From assembly GCF_041734735.1 (NCBI RefSeq), contig NC_134907.1, positions 868,663 to 932,662 on the forward strand: DNA of 64,000 nt, in the 5' to 3' direction. Position numbers and translations under genes: made by a program. This DNA comes from Babylonia areolata. Taxonomy: Eukaryota; Mollusca; Gastropoda; Neogastropoda; Buccinidae. The notes below the pieces were generated by a model that had not been told where the DNA came from, did not search any database, and was given only the letters and a program-made list of their open reading frames with translations. Shown piece after piece: positions 1-11,566 of this stretch (position 1 is its first letter; the number at the start of each line of letters is the position of its first letter).

Positions 1-1984
1 GAGCCATGATGGTCACTGACTTTAATTACCTGGTGTCAAACCATGATGGTCACTGACTTTAATTACCTGGTGTTGAGCCATGATGGTCACTGACTTTAAT
101 TACCTGGTGTTGAGCCATGATGGTCACTACTTTAATTACCTGGTGTTGAGCCATGATGGTCACTGACTTTAATTACCTGGTGTCAAACCATGATGGTCAC
201 GGAATTTAATTACCTGGTGTTAAGCCATGATGGTCACTGACTTTAATTACCTGGTGTCAAACCATGATGGTCACGGAATTTAATTACCTGGTGTCAAACC
301 ATGATGGTCACGGAATTTAATTACCTGGTGTTAAGCCATGCCAGTCACTGACTTTAATTACCTGGTGTTAAGCCATGATGGTCACTGACTTTAATTACCT
401 GGTGTTAAGCCATGATGGTCACTGACTTTAATTACCTGGTGTTAAGCCATGCCAGTCACTGCCTTTAATTACCTGGTGTTAAGCCATGATGGTCACTGAC
501 TTTAATTACCTGGTGTTAAGCCATGCCAGTCACTGACTTTAATTACCTGGTGTTAAGGCATGCCAGTCACTGCCTTTAATTACCTGGTGTTAAGCCATGA
601 TGGTCACTGACTTTAATTACCTGGTGTTAAGCCATGCCAGTCACTGACTTTAATTACCCGGTGTTAAGCCATGCCAGTCACTGACTTTAATTACCTGGTG
701 TTAAGCCATGCCAGTCACTGACTTTAATTACCCGGTGTTAAGCCATGCCAGTCACTGACTTTAATTACCTGGTGTTAAGCCATGCCAGTCACTGACTTTA
801 ATTACCCGGTGTTAAGCCATGCCAGTCACTGACTTTAATTACCCGGTGTTAAGCCATGCCAGTCACTGACTTTAATTACCCGGTGTTAAGCCATGCCAGT
901 CACTGACTTTAATTACCCGGTGTTAAGCCATGCCAGTCACTGACTTTAATTACCTGGTGTTAAGCCATGCCAGTCACTGACTTTAATTACCTGGTGTTAA
1001 GCCATGCCAGTCACTGACTTTAATTACCTGGTGTTAAGCCATGATGGTCACTGACTTTAATTACCTGGTGTTAAGCCATGATGGTCACTGACTTTAATTA
1101 CCTGGTGTTAAGCCATGATGGTCACTGACTTTAATTACCTGGTGTTAAGCCATGCCAGTCACTGACTTTAATTACCTGGTGTTAAGCCATGCCAGTCACT
1201 GACTTTAATTACCTGGTGTTAAGCCATGCCAGTCACTGACTTTAATTACCCGGTGTTAAGCCATGCCAGTCACTGCCTTTAATTACCCGGTGTTAAGCCA
1301 TGCCAGTCACTGACTTTAATTACCCGGTGTTAAGCCATGCCAGTCACTGACTTTAATTACCCGGTGTTAAGCCATGCCAGTCACTGACTTCAATTACCTG
1401 GTGTTAAGCCATGCCAGTCACTGACTTTAATTACCCGGTGTTAAGCCATGCCAGTCACTGACTTTAATTACCCGGTGTTAAGCCATGATGGTCACTGCCT
1501 TTAATTACCTGGTGTTAAGCCATGCCAGTCACTGACTTTAATTACCCGGTGTTAAGCCATGCCAGTCACTGACTTTAATTACCCGGTGTTAAGCCATGCC
1601 AGTCACTGACTTTAATTACCTGGTGTTAAGCCATGCCAGTCACTGACTTTAATTACCTGGTGTTAAGCCATGCCAGTCACTGACTTTAATTACCCGGTGT
1701 TAAGCCATGCCAGTCACTGACTTTAATTACCCGGTGTTAAGCCATGATGGTCACTGACTTTAATTACCTGGTGTTAAGCCATGATGGTCACTGACTTTAA
1801 TTACCCGGTGTTAAGCCATGCCAGTCACTGACTTTAATTACCCGGTGTTAAGCCATGCCAGTCACTGACTTTAATTACCTGGTGTTAAGCCATGCCAGTC
1901 ACTGACTTTAATTACCCGGTGTTAAGCCATGCCAGTCACTGACTTTAATTACCTGGTGTTAAGCCATGCCAGTCACTGACTTAC
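1..1984. repeat. 37-bp satellite, about 53 copies
   Basis: Head-to-tail units built on ttaagccatg, cagtcactgac and tttaattacctggtg. Two sub-variants alternate (ccagtcac versus atggtcac; acctgg versus acccgg) in blocks, suggesting local duplication of multi-unit segments. The array continues beyond the window start. Confidence 0.95.
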
Positions 1985-2443
1985 TTGAGTTCAGTTGTTG
2001 CGCCATCATCAGAACCACGAGGAACCAAACCACGTCAGCACTCGACGAGTGGAAACTCCACACACACATCTTATTTCATTCTCAAACTGCAAGCATTTGA
2101 TTCCACGTAAACAGATTCCAGGTGTTGCTTGGAGTATCGACGAAGCCCAGTATTGACTATGAGGTCTTCCACACACAGTCTTATGTGCGTGATATTCTAC
2201 ACAAGTAATCCATGGCAGCGAAATATTCGTCATCGTTCTATGACGTAAATCTTCTTGACGCCTTGTAACGTCATCTGTTGAATGTGTGTATTCCATTTAA
2301 AGCGCATTGTATTGTTTATTTCTGCATTTTAAGGAACACGAAGTGTTCTCATTGAGAAGACAAGAGCTGGGCTTTGGTTTTTATTTTATTTTGGACTTCA
2401 TTCATCACAAGAAACCAATCTGTTAAATTCAAAGCTTTGCTAA
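1985..2443. other. Unique sequence between satellite and LINE nest
   Basis: No recognised gene. A 95-residue open frame on the minus strand (2009-2296) resembles nothing I know. The last ~25 bp (from about 2420) probably belong to the older LINE whose body resumes at 3434. Confidence 0.4.
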
Positions 2444-2452
2444 ATGACCTAA

Positions 2453-3424
2453 TCATCATCATCATGGCCTGGCTTCGCTAACGAAGATCTAGGAAGGGCG
2501 TTGTCCACGTCTGATGCAGGCACGCTCATGGCTGACAAGGCCAATGCGGGAAAAGCAGAGTCGGCCGCAGCGGTTGCAAGGGAAAGTCTGGTCTGGGTTC
2601 GCGGCTGCAGCGTCGTGGTTCTTCCTCCTTCTGCGTTTGTCCTCAAGGCTGGCCCTGCGGTTGTTTTCGAAGGAGGAGACAGCTTGGTGGATGGTGCGTC
2701 GCCAGGTCTCTCGATCAGCGGCTACTGCGGACCACTGGCGATGGTCAATGTGACAGGCACCGAGAGCTTTCTTCAAGGAGTCTTTGTATCTCTTCTTGGG
2801 TGCTCCTCTGTCACGGTGGCCAGTGGACAGTTCGCCATACAGCGCGATCTTGGGCAGGCGGTGGTCCTCCATCCTGGACACGTGCCCTGCCCAACGTAGC
2901 TGGGTCTTTAGCAGCACTGCCTCGATGCTGATAGTCTTTGCCTGCTCCAGGACCTCGACATTTGTGATGTAGTCACTCCAGTGGATGCTGAGGATGGTGC
3001 GAAGGCAGCGCTGGTGGAAGCGATCAAGCAGTCGTATGTGGTGCCGGTAGGTGACCCAGGTTTCGGAGCCATACAACAGGGTGGGCAGTACAACAGCTCT
3101 GTACACGCTGATCTTTGTGTCTTTCTTCAGGTGTTTGTTGTTCCACACTCTCTTGTACAGCCTGCCGAATGCGCTGTTTGCCTTTGCAAGTCTGTTGTCG
3201 ATCTCCTTGTCGATCTTGGCGTCAGACGAGATGGTGCAGCCTAGGTAGCTGAACTGGTGGACCGACTTCAGCTCTGTCTCACCGATGTTGATGTGAGGAG
3301 CGTGGAATTCTTCCTGTGGGGCAGGCTGGTGGAGAACTTCCGTCTTTTTCAGACTGACTTCTAGGCCGAAGAGCTGCGCAGCCTCTGCGAAGCAGGACGT
3401 TATACGCTGCAGGGCCGCTTCTGT
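2453..3424 (-). mobile_element. 5'-truncated LINE (RTE-like, zinc-finger C-terminus), copy 1
   Basis: Encodes the region after the RT core: [20 protein letters not shown], then [17 protein letters not shown], ending in a zinc finger [21 protein letters not shown]. The 3' end is a short (ATG)n tail. Target-site duplication ATGACCTAA flanks it (2444-2452 and 3425-3433). It sits inside another LINE of opposite orientation. Nearly identical to the copy at 39.97-41.4 kb, so it is young. The clade is not certain. Confidence 0.88.
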
Positions 3425-3433
3425 ATGACCTAA

Positions 3434-4444
3434 ACAACCTACAAAATTGGTCAAACATGTGGAATCTATATTTTAATGTATCTAAATGCAAAGTGCTACA
3501 CTTAGGAAGAAATAATCCAAAAAAGAATTATATAATGAAAATTGATGGCACAAATTCTAATGTTATTTCAGAATGCAATAAAGAAAAAGACCTGGGAGTG
3601 ATATTTGATGAAAATTTTTCTTTTGATGGCCACATTCAGGCTGTGATAAATAAAGCTAATAAAGTATTGGGTATTATTAAGAGAACATTTACATTATGGA
3701 TAAGGACATTTTTGTCTGTTGTGTTACCTAACTTAGGTTTTCGCACGCAGTCACACTGAAGAACCAGATATGCCGCCATGGAGGTTTCAGCTCAAGTCCC
3801 CTTTTATATAACTGAATACCGATCGGGCCAACTGTGGATGGCGTACATTTAAGAATAAGGCCTTATGTCACATTGTCAACCTCTATAAAGCAATTGTTCG
3901 ACCAATTTTGGAATATGGCAATATAATTTGGTATCCCAGACTAATAAGACAGTCTAAAGCAGTTGAACAGGTGCAAAAGAGAGCAACTAAAATGATACCA
4001 GAGTTAAGAGATTTGGACTACCAAAACCGTTTGAGACAACTAAACTTTCATTCACAAAAATACAGAAGATATAGAGGAGACATGATACAAGTATTCAAGA
4101 TAATTAATAAAATGGTTGACACTGACCCCTGCACCTTCTTTTCTACTAACAAACTCCATGTTACCAGAAGTTCAAATACTAACCTTTTCACAAAATTTTG
4201 CAGAACAAATATTCGTAAGTTTTCTTTTAGCTTTAGAGCAGTTAAAGGATGGAATGCACTGAATAATTCAACAAAAACAGCTAAAACCATTAACCAGTTC
4301 AAGAATCTTCTACACAATGACTATAAATCATTAATAAAACCATTCGATTTTGATGAATGAACTTTTTTAAAAAAAATTTCATACGCATGTACGCAACCCT
4401 AAACTATTTCTATATTAAGAAGGGGCGTTGAAATGCCAAAAAGG

Positions 4445-4476
<32 letters not shown>
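3434..4476 (+). mobile_element. LINE fragment, CR1/jockey-type, RT thumb to 3' end
   Basis: The frame reads WSNMWNLYFNVSKCKVLHLG, EKDLGVIFDENFSFDGHIQ, then after a ~150-bp insertion NLYKAIVRPILEYGNIIWYP, VQKRATKMIPELRDLDYQ and ends with TGA at 4358-4360. A short AT-rich 3' UTR and poly(A) follow (about 4449-4476). Upstream sequence just before 2444 reads in the same frame, so this is the older host element of the LINE at 2453-3424. Confidence 0.85.
3704..3857. mobile_element. Small insertion (~150 bp) inside the LINE
   Basis: It interrupts the LINE reading frame between RTFT and FKNKAL. The repeated ACATTTA on both sides fits a 7-bp target-site duplication. Short SINE or MITE of unknown family; no promoter boxes or long inverted ends recognised. 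Confidence 0.45.
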
Positions 4477-4479
<3 letters not shown>

Positions 4480-4659
4480 AGAAAAAAGTCCCAAATTCTG
4501 TACCTGTAGTGCGTATTTGGTCCAAAAAACGAAATTTTAAGATGTATTTAGTCCAAGAAACGGGTATGTAGGAGTTTGTATTATACTCAATGTTTGGTGA
4601 TACATATACTTACCATGTCAAACTGATGCAAACTAGGCCTATCGGTTTGCTCTGCTTGG

Positions 4660-7200
4660 CCAAATTTCGCGCTGCTAACAGTGAAAATGGGGAGCCAGTG
4701 CAGAGTGTGGAGGTGGGGAGAAATGTGATCAGTACGTGGGACTCTGAGAGTCAGACGGGCAGCATTGTTTTGAAGTTTTTGAATTCGCTGAAGAATATTA
4801 CGTCGGCAGCCTATGAGAAGAGAATTACAGAAGTCAACTTGTGACAGCACAAAAGCAGAAATAAGAGTTTTTGTAGTTTCAACAGAAAGATACTGATGGA
4901 TAGAGTTAATGTGACGAAGTTCACAATTGACTGTGCGTATCAGATTTACTACCTGAGCATGCATGCTGAGGTTTGAGTCAAGAATGACTCCAAGGTTCCT
5001 TGCTGATTTAGAAAACTGAACTGTGGCATCACCAACCACAACAGAGGCAGGAAAAGAAGTAGATGTGGACATTCTTGCAGAGGAAATAATCATAGCTTCA
5101 GTTTTGTCATAACTTAACTTTAGTTTGTTGAATGTCATCCAGGATTTAACATCGCGAATACAGTCCTGCATTGACAGAATCAGACTGTGTACTTGGTTTG
5201 GTTCTGCAGACTTTTGTAGCTGAGTATCATCAGCAAAAAGAGTGGTGAAGAACAGAATGGCCAGAAATGACATCAGAAAGATGGGCAGTGTACAGAACAA
5301 ACAGAATGGGGCCTAGGACATAGCTTTGAGGCACACCATAGGGGATCAGGGTTGGGTCAGACTTAGTTATTAACAGAGACAATCTGGAAGTGGTTGGACA
5401 GGTATGAAGAAAACCAACTCAGAACTGTTGAGTGAATCCCAAAAACATGTTCAAGTCTGAAAGGAGTATACTGTGATCTACTGTGTCAAATGCAGCCGAC
5501 AGATCGAGCAAAGTTAACACAGACAGTTTACAGTAACAGGTCATTAACCACTTTTGACAGTTTCAGTGCTATGTGCAGATCTATATGGTGACTGAAAAGA
5601 AGAGAGCAGGCTGTTTAATGCTGAATGGTCTGCAAGTTGGTAGAGAACAGTTTTTTCTATAATTTTGGACACAAAAGCAAGATTGGATACAGGGTGAAAA
5701 CTTTTGAGGTCATTGTGATCCAGAGTGGCTTTCTTTGGCAGGAGCTTAACAAGTGCAGTTTTGTATACATCAGGGAAGACACCAGAAATTAAAGAATCAT
5801 TTATAATTCTCGTAAGTGCAGGCAAAACAACATCCAAACACTCATACAGTAGTGGTGTGGGAAGGGGGTCCAGGTCACATGTTTTCGGAGCAGACTTTTT
5901 CAACACAGTACATCTGTCTCTGAAACAGGTGTGAAAGCAACAAAAGGAACACCTTGAAATTCTTTTCCCAAGGGATGTGACACAAGTGACTGTGAATCCA
6001 GTTCTTTCCCGAGGTAAACATTTTTTAGCAGAAAAAATTGGAGAAGACACTGGGCAGTACTGAAAATGGATAGATAGAAGGAAACAAAGAAGATTTTGTT
6101 CTGCCACAAAGCTTGTTTGTAATGCGATATAGTTCTTTGCTTGATTTAGCTTCGGAGATCTTGGTGTTGAAAAACAGAGTCTTCCCTTTGTGCACAAGAA
6201 AGGTAACAAAGTTCTTGGCTTTCTGGTAGATTTGTTTGTAGACAGTGAAACCAGATACCTTCCACTGTGCTTCTGCATGTCGCCCCTCTCTCTTCACTGT
6301 TAGCAGTTCCTCACCAAGAAGCCCAAACCATGGACATGACACCTACCTGGACGACACCCTGCAATGAGATGCAGGGACAAGCTTGTCCAGTGCTGCCTGA
6401 AGGGCAGTGTTGTACTGGTCAGCTGAACAGTCCAAAAAGCACTCGAAGCCGTTTCAGGTCGTCACGAAAAGCTCCCCTGTCTATAGCACGAATGTTGCGC
6501 ACACTACGATACACTGTAACAGAGGAGGGGAGGTCTATGTCGAGGACACTAACTGCACACAAATAGTCACTCTGTCATGATTCACATCAGACGATCGATA
6601 AACTCCCATCACTGGGCTTCTCAATCACCACATCAAGAGTATGATCATGCTTGTGGGTAGATCCACACAGTCTGAGAAAGGTTGTACATATTTAGAAGTT
6701 ACCATCAGTGGAACTGTCAACATGAAAGTTAAAATCCCCCAAAAGACAAATTTCCATGAAGACAGTTACAGCAGTCCAAAGATTAGGAAACTGTTCAAAG
6801 AACATGGTCTCCGTTAACTTATTAACAGAGGTGGACCAGGGGCGATACACACACATGAAGTGCAGCACGCTATGCTGGGAAGTGAGGGACACTTGAAGCA
6901 ATTCAAAGGATGACTGTGTGAAGGAAAATGTGGAAGTGAAGGTAAGGTGCAGAGTGAGAGTGTCCCTGTAAATGACTGCAGTACCACCGCCACAACCAGA
7001 GGCACGAGGGAGTGACTTGATGGCATAACCACTGGGGGCAAGATCAGCACATACTGCTTCGTCTCCACGGGGCTTGAGCCACGTCTCCACAATAAACAGT
7101 AGATCAATGTCGTTGTCAACAATAAAAGAAGAAATAGCCGTTCTTTTCTCTCTGCAGTTTGGACCAACAGACTACGCGTTGAAAGATGCAATCTTAAGAC
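4660..7200 (-). mobile_element. Degraded L2/CR1-type LINE with endonuclease and RT
   Basis: Minus-strand order: endonuclease start IDLLFIVETWLKPRGDEA and GCGGGTAVIY (about 7100-6950), LLGDFNFHVD (about 6750), RT region SFHPVSNLAFVSKIIEKT (about 5650), FADDTQLQKS (about 5240) and NLGVILDSNLSMHAQV (about 4970), ending near LHTLHWLPI (4690). The parts lie in different frames with several stops, and the 3' end seems missing. Similar in type to the better kept element at 41.97-44.04 kb. Confidence 0.85.
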
Positions 7201-7739
7201 CAGAGGGCCTACAATTGTTGGACGAGTGGGGGTGGAGGGGAATGGAGATCAGGTTGTTGAAGTTCACAGAGGGAAGAAGTTTGATCGGCGATCAGTCATC
7301 AACTGGACAGGGGGAGTGGAGGACTCGATGTCTTGTAGGCACAAGCACTGGGATGGGCCTACTGTGTTGACATTTCCGGTGCCCACCTCAAAACGGCCGT
7401 CACTTTCTCTTCTTCGATGAGCATGAAGCCCACTGATCTGACTGCAGATCACACACGGACAGAGTAGGGTTGGACTGCGTACACTGAAGCGACAGTAATT
7501 CAGTTCTACTGTAAAAGACTTGAGTGGTCAGCAACAGCACTGCACACCTCTGCCTTGCAGTTTCTTCCTCACGTTCAGGTTTGCGTTGTAACAATGGTTT
7601 CTTTCACAAAGATCTTTATAATCTGTTATCATCCCGTCTTTATCATTTCCATGTGTTGTTACCTCACCTCTCTTCCAGACAAACATTTGTTAAGATACAC
7701 ACACCGGAACACATGTTATTTTCACATGCAGTATTTTAT
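7201..7739. other. Unassigned sequence, perhaps LINE 5' part
   Basis: Continues 5' of the LINE endonuclease domain on the minus strand and could be its 5' region. No conserved motif seen. Confidence 0.3.
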
Positions 7740-7935
7740 TCAGCAATCATTTTACACCAGTACTTGGCTATAGAATGATTTCCAATGATACATGCAAGAT
7801 TTATTCACCATTCACATCAGCACTTAGCTATAGAATGATTTCCAATCGTATCATACACGATTTATTTACCATTCACATCAGCACTTAGCTATAGAATGAT
7901 TTCCAATGATACATACAAGATTTATTCACCATTCA
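7740..7935. repeat. Three tandem ~60-bp repeats
   Basis: Three diverged copies share tagctatagaatgatttcc and gatttattcaccattcaca, spaced about 60 bp apart. Each holds one AATAAA on the minus strand. Confidence 0.8.
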
Positions 7936-8623
7936 CACCAATATAAAGTCTTCAATGATAAAATCATCTCTCTTCTCTAACAAGATTTCATTCACATGGA
8001 AAATTCCCAACAAAATTGAAATGAGTAACTGACAAATAAATATTTTCAAACATGATTTGATTGTTGGAAACAAGGACCAGTGCTCTGTGCATGGTTAGAG
8101 GGCCTATCTGTCAAAGTGGTGCCATTTGGGCAAGGGGCGTGGCCAAAATGGGGGAGGGGGTGTGGCCAGAGAAAACAAGGACCAGTGCTCTGTGCATGGT
8201 TAGAGGGCCTATCTGTCAAAGTGATGCCACTTGGGCAAGGGGTGTGGCCAACATGGGGGAGGGGGCGTGGCCAGAGAAAACAACAAGGACCAGTCCTCTG
8301 TGCATGCCACAAAAAGGAAAAAACCAACAAAAAAAAAACCCCTGCAGTTTGGATCAAGTTCAGATCTGGTCATTCCTCCGAACACGATCAACCATGTTCA
8401 AAATTATCCATTTCTCTTTCAATGAGCCAAACAGATGGCGGGAGAACAGACAAAAACACACATGTACCCATTTCCGGAACATTATTTCAAAGCCCAAAAG
8501 ACAGTCAAGCAGCACTGTGCTGTGATGTCTTCTTGTGACACACCAGCACTCGTCACTCACATTACACGCACAGCACTCCCTCCCTCTGGTGCACGCTGAA
8601 AGAAGGGAAGCAACGCTGCTCCA
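7800..8623 (-). promoter_or_regulatory. ORC2: Probable ORC2 3' UTR with three candidate poly(A) signals
   Basis: Downstream of the ORC2 stop there is no AATAAA on the minus strand until three copies at 7921-7926, 7861-7866 and 7800-7805. They lie in three tandem repeats of about 60 bp. A 3' UTR of about 700 nt would result. The UTR would include a 106-bp tandem duplication (8070-8307). The mRNA end is inferred only from these motifs. Confidence 0.4.
8070..8307. repeat. 106-bp tandem duplication in the ORC2 3' UTR
   Basis: Two full copies and a partial third share aaggaccagtgctctgtgca and gtggccagagaaaacaa. Contains the G-rich string atgggggaggggg. Confidence 0.85.
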
Positions 8624-8704
8624 TCAGTGGTCTCCCTGCTCAAGGAACTCTTTCAGTGCTGAAGACTCAATCGGTATCAAGAGATGCTCCACTCCATCGT
8701 AGTT
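8624..8704 (-). CDS. ORC2: ORC2 coding exon 13 and stop
   Basis: Residues 525-550 and TGA at 8626-8624. [20 protein letters not shown] aligns with human [20 protein letters not shown] and ends a few residues earlier than human. Acceptor cttttgcag. Confidence 0.95.
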   Translation of the reverse strand, partial: NYDGVEHLLIPIESSALKEFLEQGDH

Positions 8705-11533
8705 CTGCAAAAGGGAACATGTCAACATCAAGGCATCAGTCATTATCATCACAATAGCTATAGTTATTCATCATATCCATTTATCACTGTCATTTATAAC
8801 GCTGCAGATCACAGAGCCATATCACATCAACACCAAGGTATCAGTCATTATCAATACAATAACTTGTTGTTCATCATATCCATTTATCATTGTCGTTAAC
8901 TACCCTTCAGATCAGAGCCATATCACATCAACACCAACATAACAGTCTTCATCACAATAACTGTTCATCGTATCTATTTACCATTTTTCTTTCTTTATTT
9001 TCTTAACCTATTTTCTATTCATTTATCATTGTCGTTAATAACCCTCCAGATCACATAGCCGTATCACACAAACATATCAGTCATTATCATCATCACAATA
9101 ACTATTCATCGTATCTACCTACCATTTTCTTTTTTTCTTCTTTTAAAAAATATTTTTATTCATAGTGATCATTGTCATCAACAACCCTGAGATGACAAAG
9201 AGCCACATCAGAAGTGTCCCCAAAAGAACGACAGAAGTTAAACTCTCAGTTACAGCTTTGTCTTCACATCCCCATGGTGAATAATTTCATAATGCACCTC
9301 AAAATGGGACTTGTGTTCATGAAAGCACTTGTTTCTGGCCCAACTAGTGTGCTGGGTTGGGGCAGCAGTGTTTTGCAGATGAGGTGTACCATATATGGAA
9401 CAACCTACACACTGTGATAAATGTTTGAATTGGATCAGCAAAATCCTGGCCGGGCCTTGAGTGACATTTCACATGGAAACAGTGTCATCATTTGAGGCAG
9501 ACACACAGTCACCAACATAGATTCACCATCTGTACTGACATTTCACATGGAAACAGTGTCATCATTTGAGGCAGACACACAGTCACCAACATAGATTCAC
9601 CATCTGTACTGACATTTCACATGGAAACAGTGTCATCATTTGAGGCAGACACACAGTCACCAACATAGATTCACCATCTGTACTGACATTTCACATGGAA
9701 ACAGTGTCATCATTTGAGGCAGACACACAGTCACCAACATAGATTCACCATCTGTACTGACATTTCACATGGAAACAGCGTCATCATTTGAGGCAGACAC
9801 ACAGTCACCAACATAGATTCACCATCTGTACTGACATTTCACATGGAAACAGTGTCATCATTTGAGGCAGACACACAGTCACCAACATAGATTCACCATC
9901 TGTACTGACATTTCACATGGAAACAGTGTCATCATTTGAGGCAGACACACAGTCACCAACATAGATTCACCATCTGTACTGACATTTCACATGGAAACAG
10001 TGTCATCATTTGAGGCAGACACACAGTCACCAACATAGATTCACCATCTGTACTGACATTTTACATGGAAACAGTGTCATCATTTGAGGCAGACACACAG
10101 TCACCAACATAGATTCACCATCTGTACTGACATTTCACATGGAAACAGTGTCATCATTTGAGGCAGACACACAGTCACCAACATAGATTCACCATCTGTA
10201 CTGACATTTCACATGGAAACAGTGTCATCATTTGAGGCAGACAGAGTCACCAACATAGATTCACCATCTGTACTGACATTTCACATGGAAACAGTGTCAT
10301 CATTTGAGGCAGACACACAGTCACCAACATAGATTCACCATCTGTACTGACATTTCACATGGAAACAGTGTCATCATTTGAGGCAGACACACAGTCACCA
10401 ACATAGATTCACCATCTGTACTGACATTTCACATGGAAACAGTGTCATCATTTGAGGCAGACACACAGTCACCAACATAGATTCACCATCTGTACTGACA
10501 TTTCACATGGAAACAGCGTCATCATTTGAGGCAGACACACAGTCACCAACATAGATTCACCATCTGTACTGACATTTCACATGGAAACAGTGTCATCATT
10601 TGAGGCAGACACAGAATCACCAACATAGATTCACCATCTGTACTGACATTTCACATGGAAACAGTGTCATCATTTGAGGCAGACACACAGTCACCAACAT
10701 AGATTCACCATCTGTACTGACATTTCACATGGAAACAGTGTCATCATTTGAGGCAGACACACAGTCACCAACATAGATTCACCATCTGTACTGACATTTC
10801 ACATGGAAACAGTGTCATCATTTGAGGCAGACACACAGTCACCAACATAGATTCACCATCTGTACTGACATTTCACATGGAAACAGTGTCATCATTTGAG
10901 GCAGACACACAGTCACCAACATAGATTCACCATCTGTACTGACATTTCACATGGAAACAGTGTCATCATTTGAGGCAGACACACAGTCACCAACATAGAT
11001 TCACCATCTGTACTGACATTAACCTTCGCTGGCTATCGTAGGTCATACACGACCCAGAAGGGTGCAAAAACGCAAATATCTCAGCCAATTCTTAATATTT
11101 TTCTACGAAATTTCAGAAATGCTTTCTACACCTAAAAGGCCAACTTTTGTCAAAAAATGAAAAAATTCATTAATTAGTTAATGAGCAATTGAAGGTGGCG
11201 TTTTAACTACACACGGACGCTTGTGTGGGTCGTGTATGACCCATGCTTTTTAAAGAGGAAAAAACGTGGTCACCCCTCGAAAGCTCGTGTAGGTCATGCA
11301 TGACGCATACCTTTTTAATAGTGATTTCAGAAGGTTTAATTTGCAATTAGTGAAGGAAATAAAGAAGTTTTACGTTCAATAGCCTCACTACCCCACTACC
11401 CCCTCCCCGCCCCGTCCCTTTCGCCTGTCTTCAGCTGTAACCCCCTTCCATCCCTTTCTCTAACAGCATGTACCTGTGTGACTGAATATCTTTGATTGTG
11501 CGTGTATAGGATGCTACGAGACATCTCTCTCTC

Positions 11534-11566
<33 letters not shown>

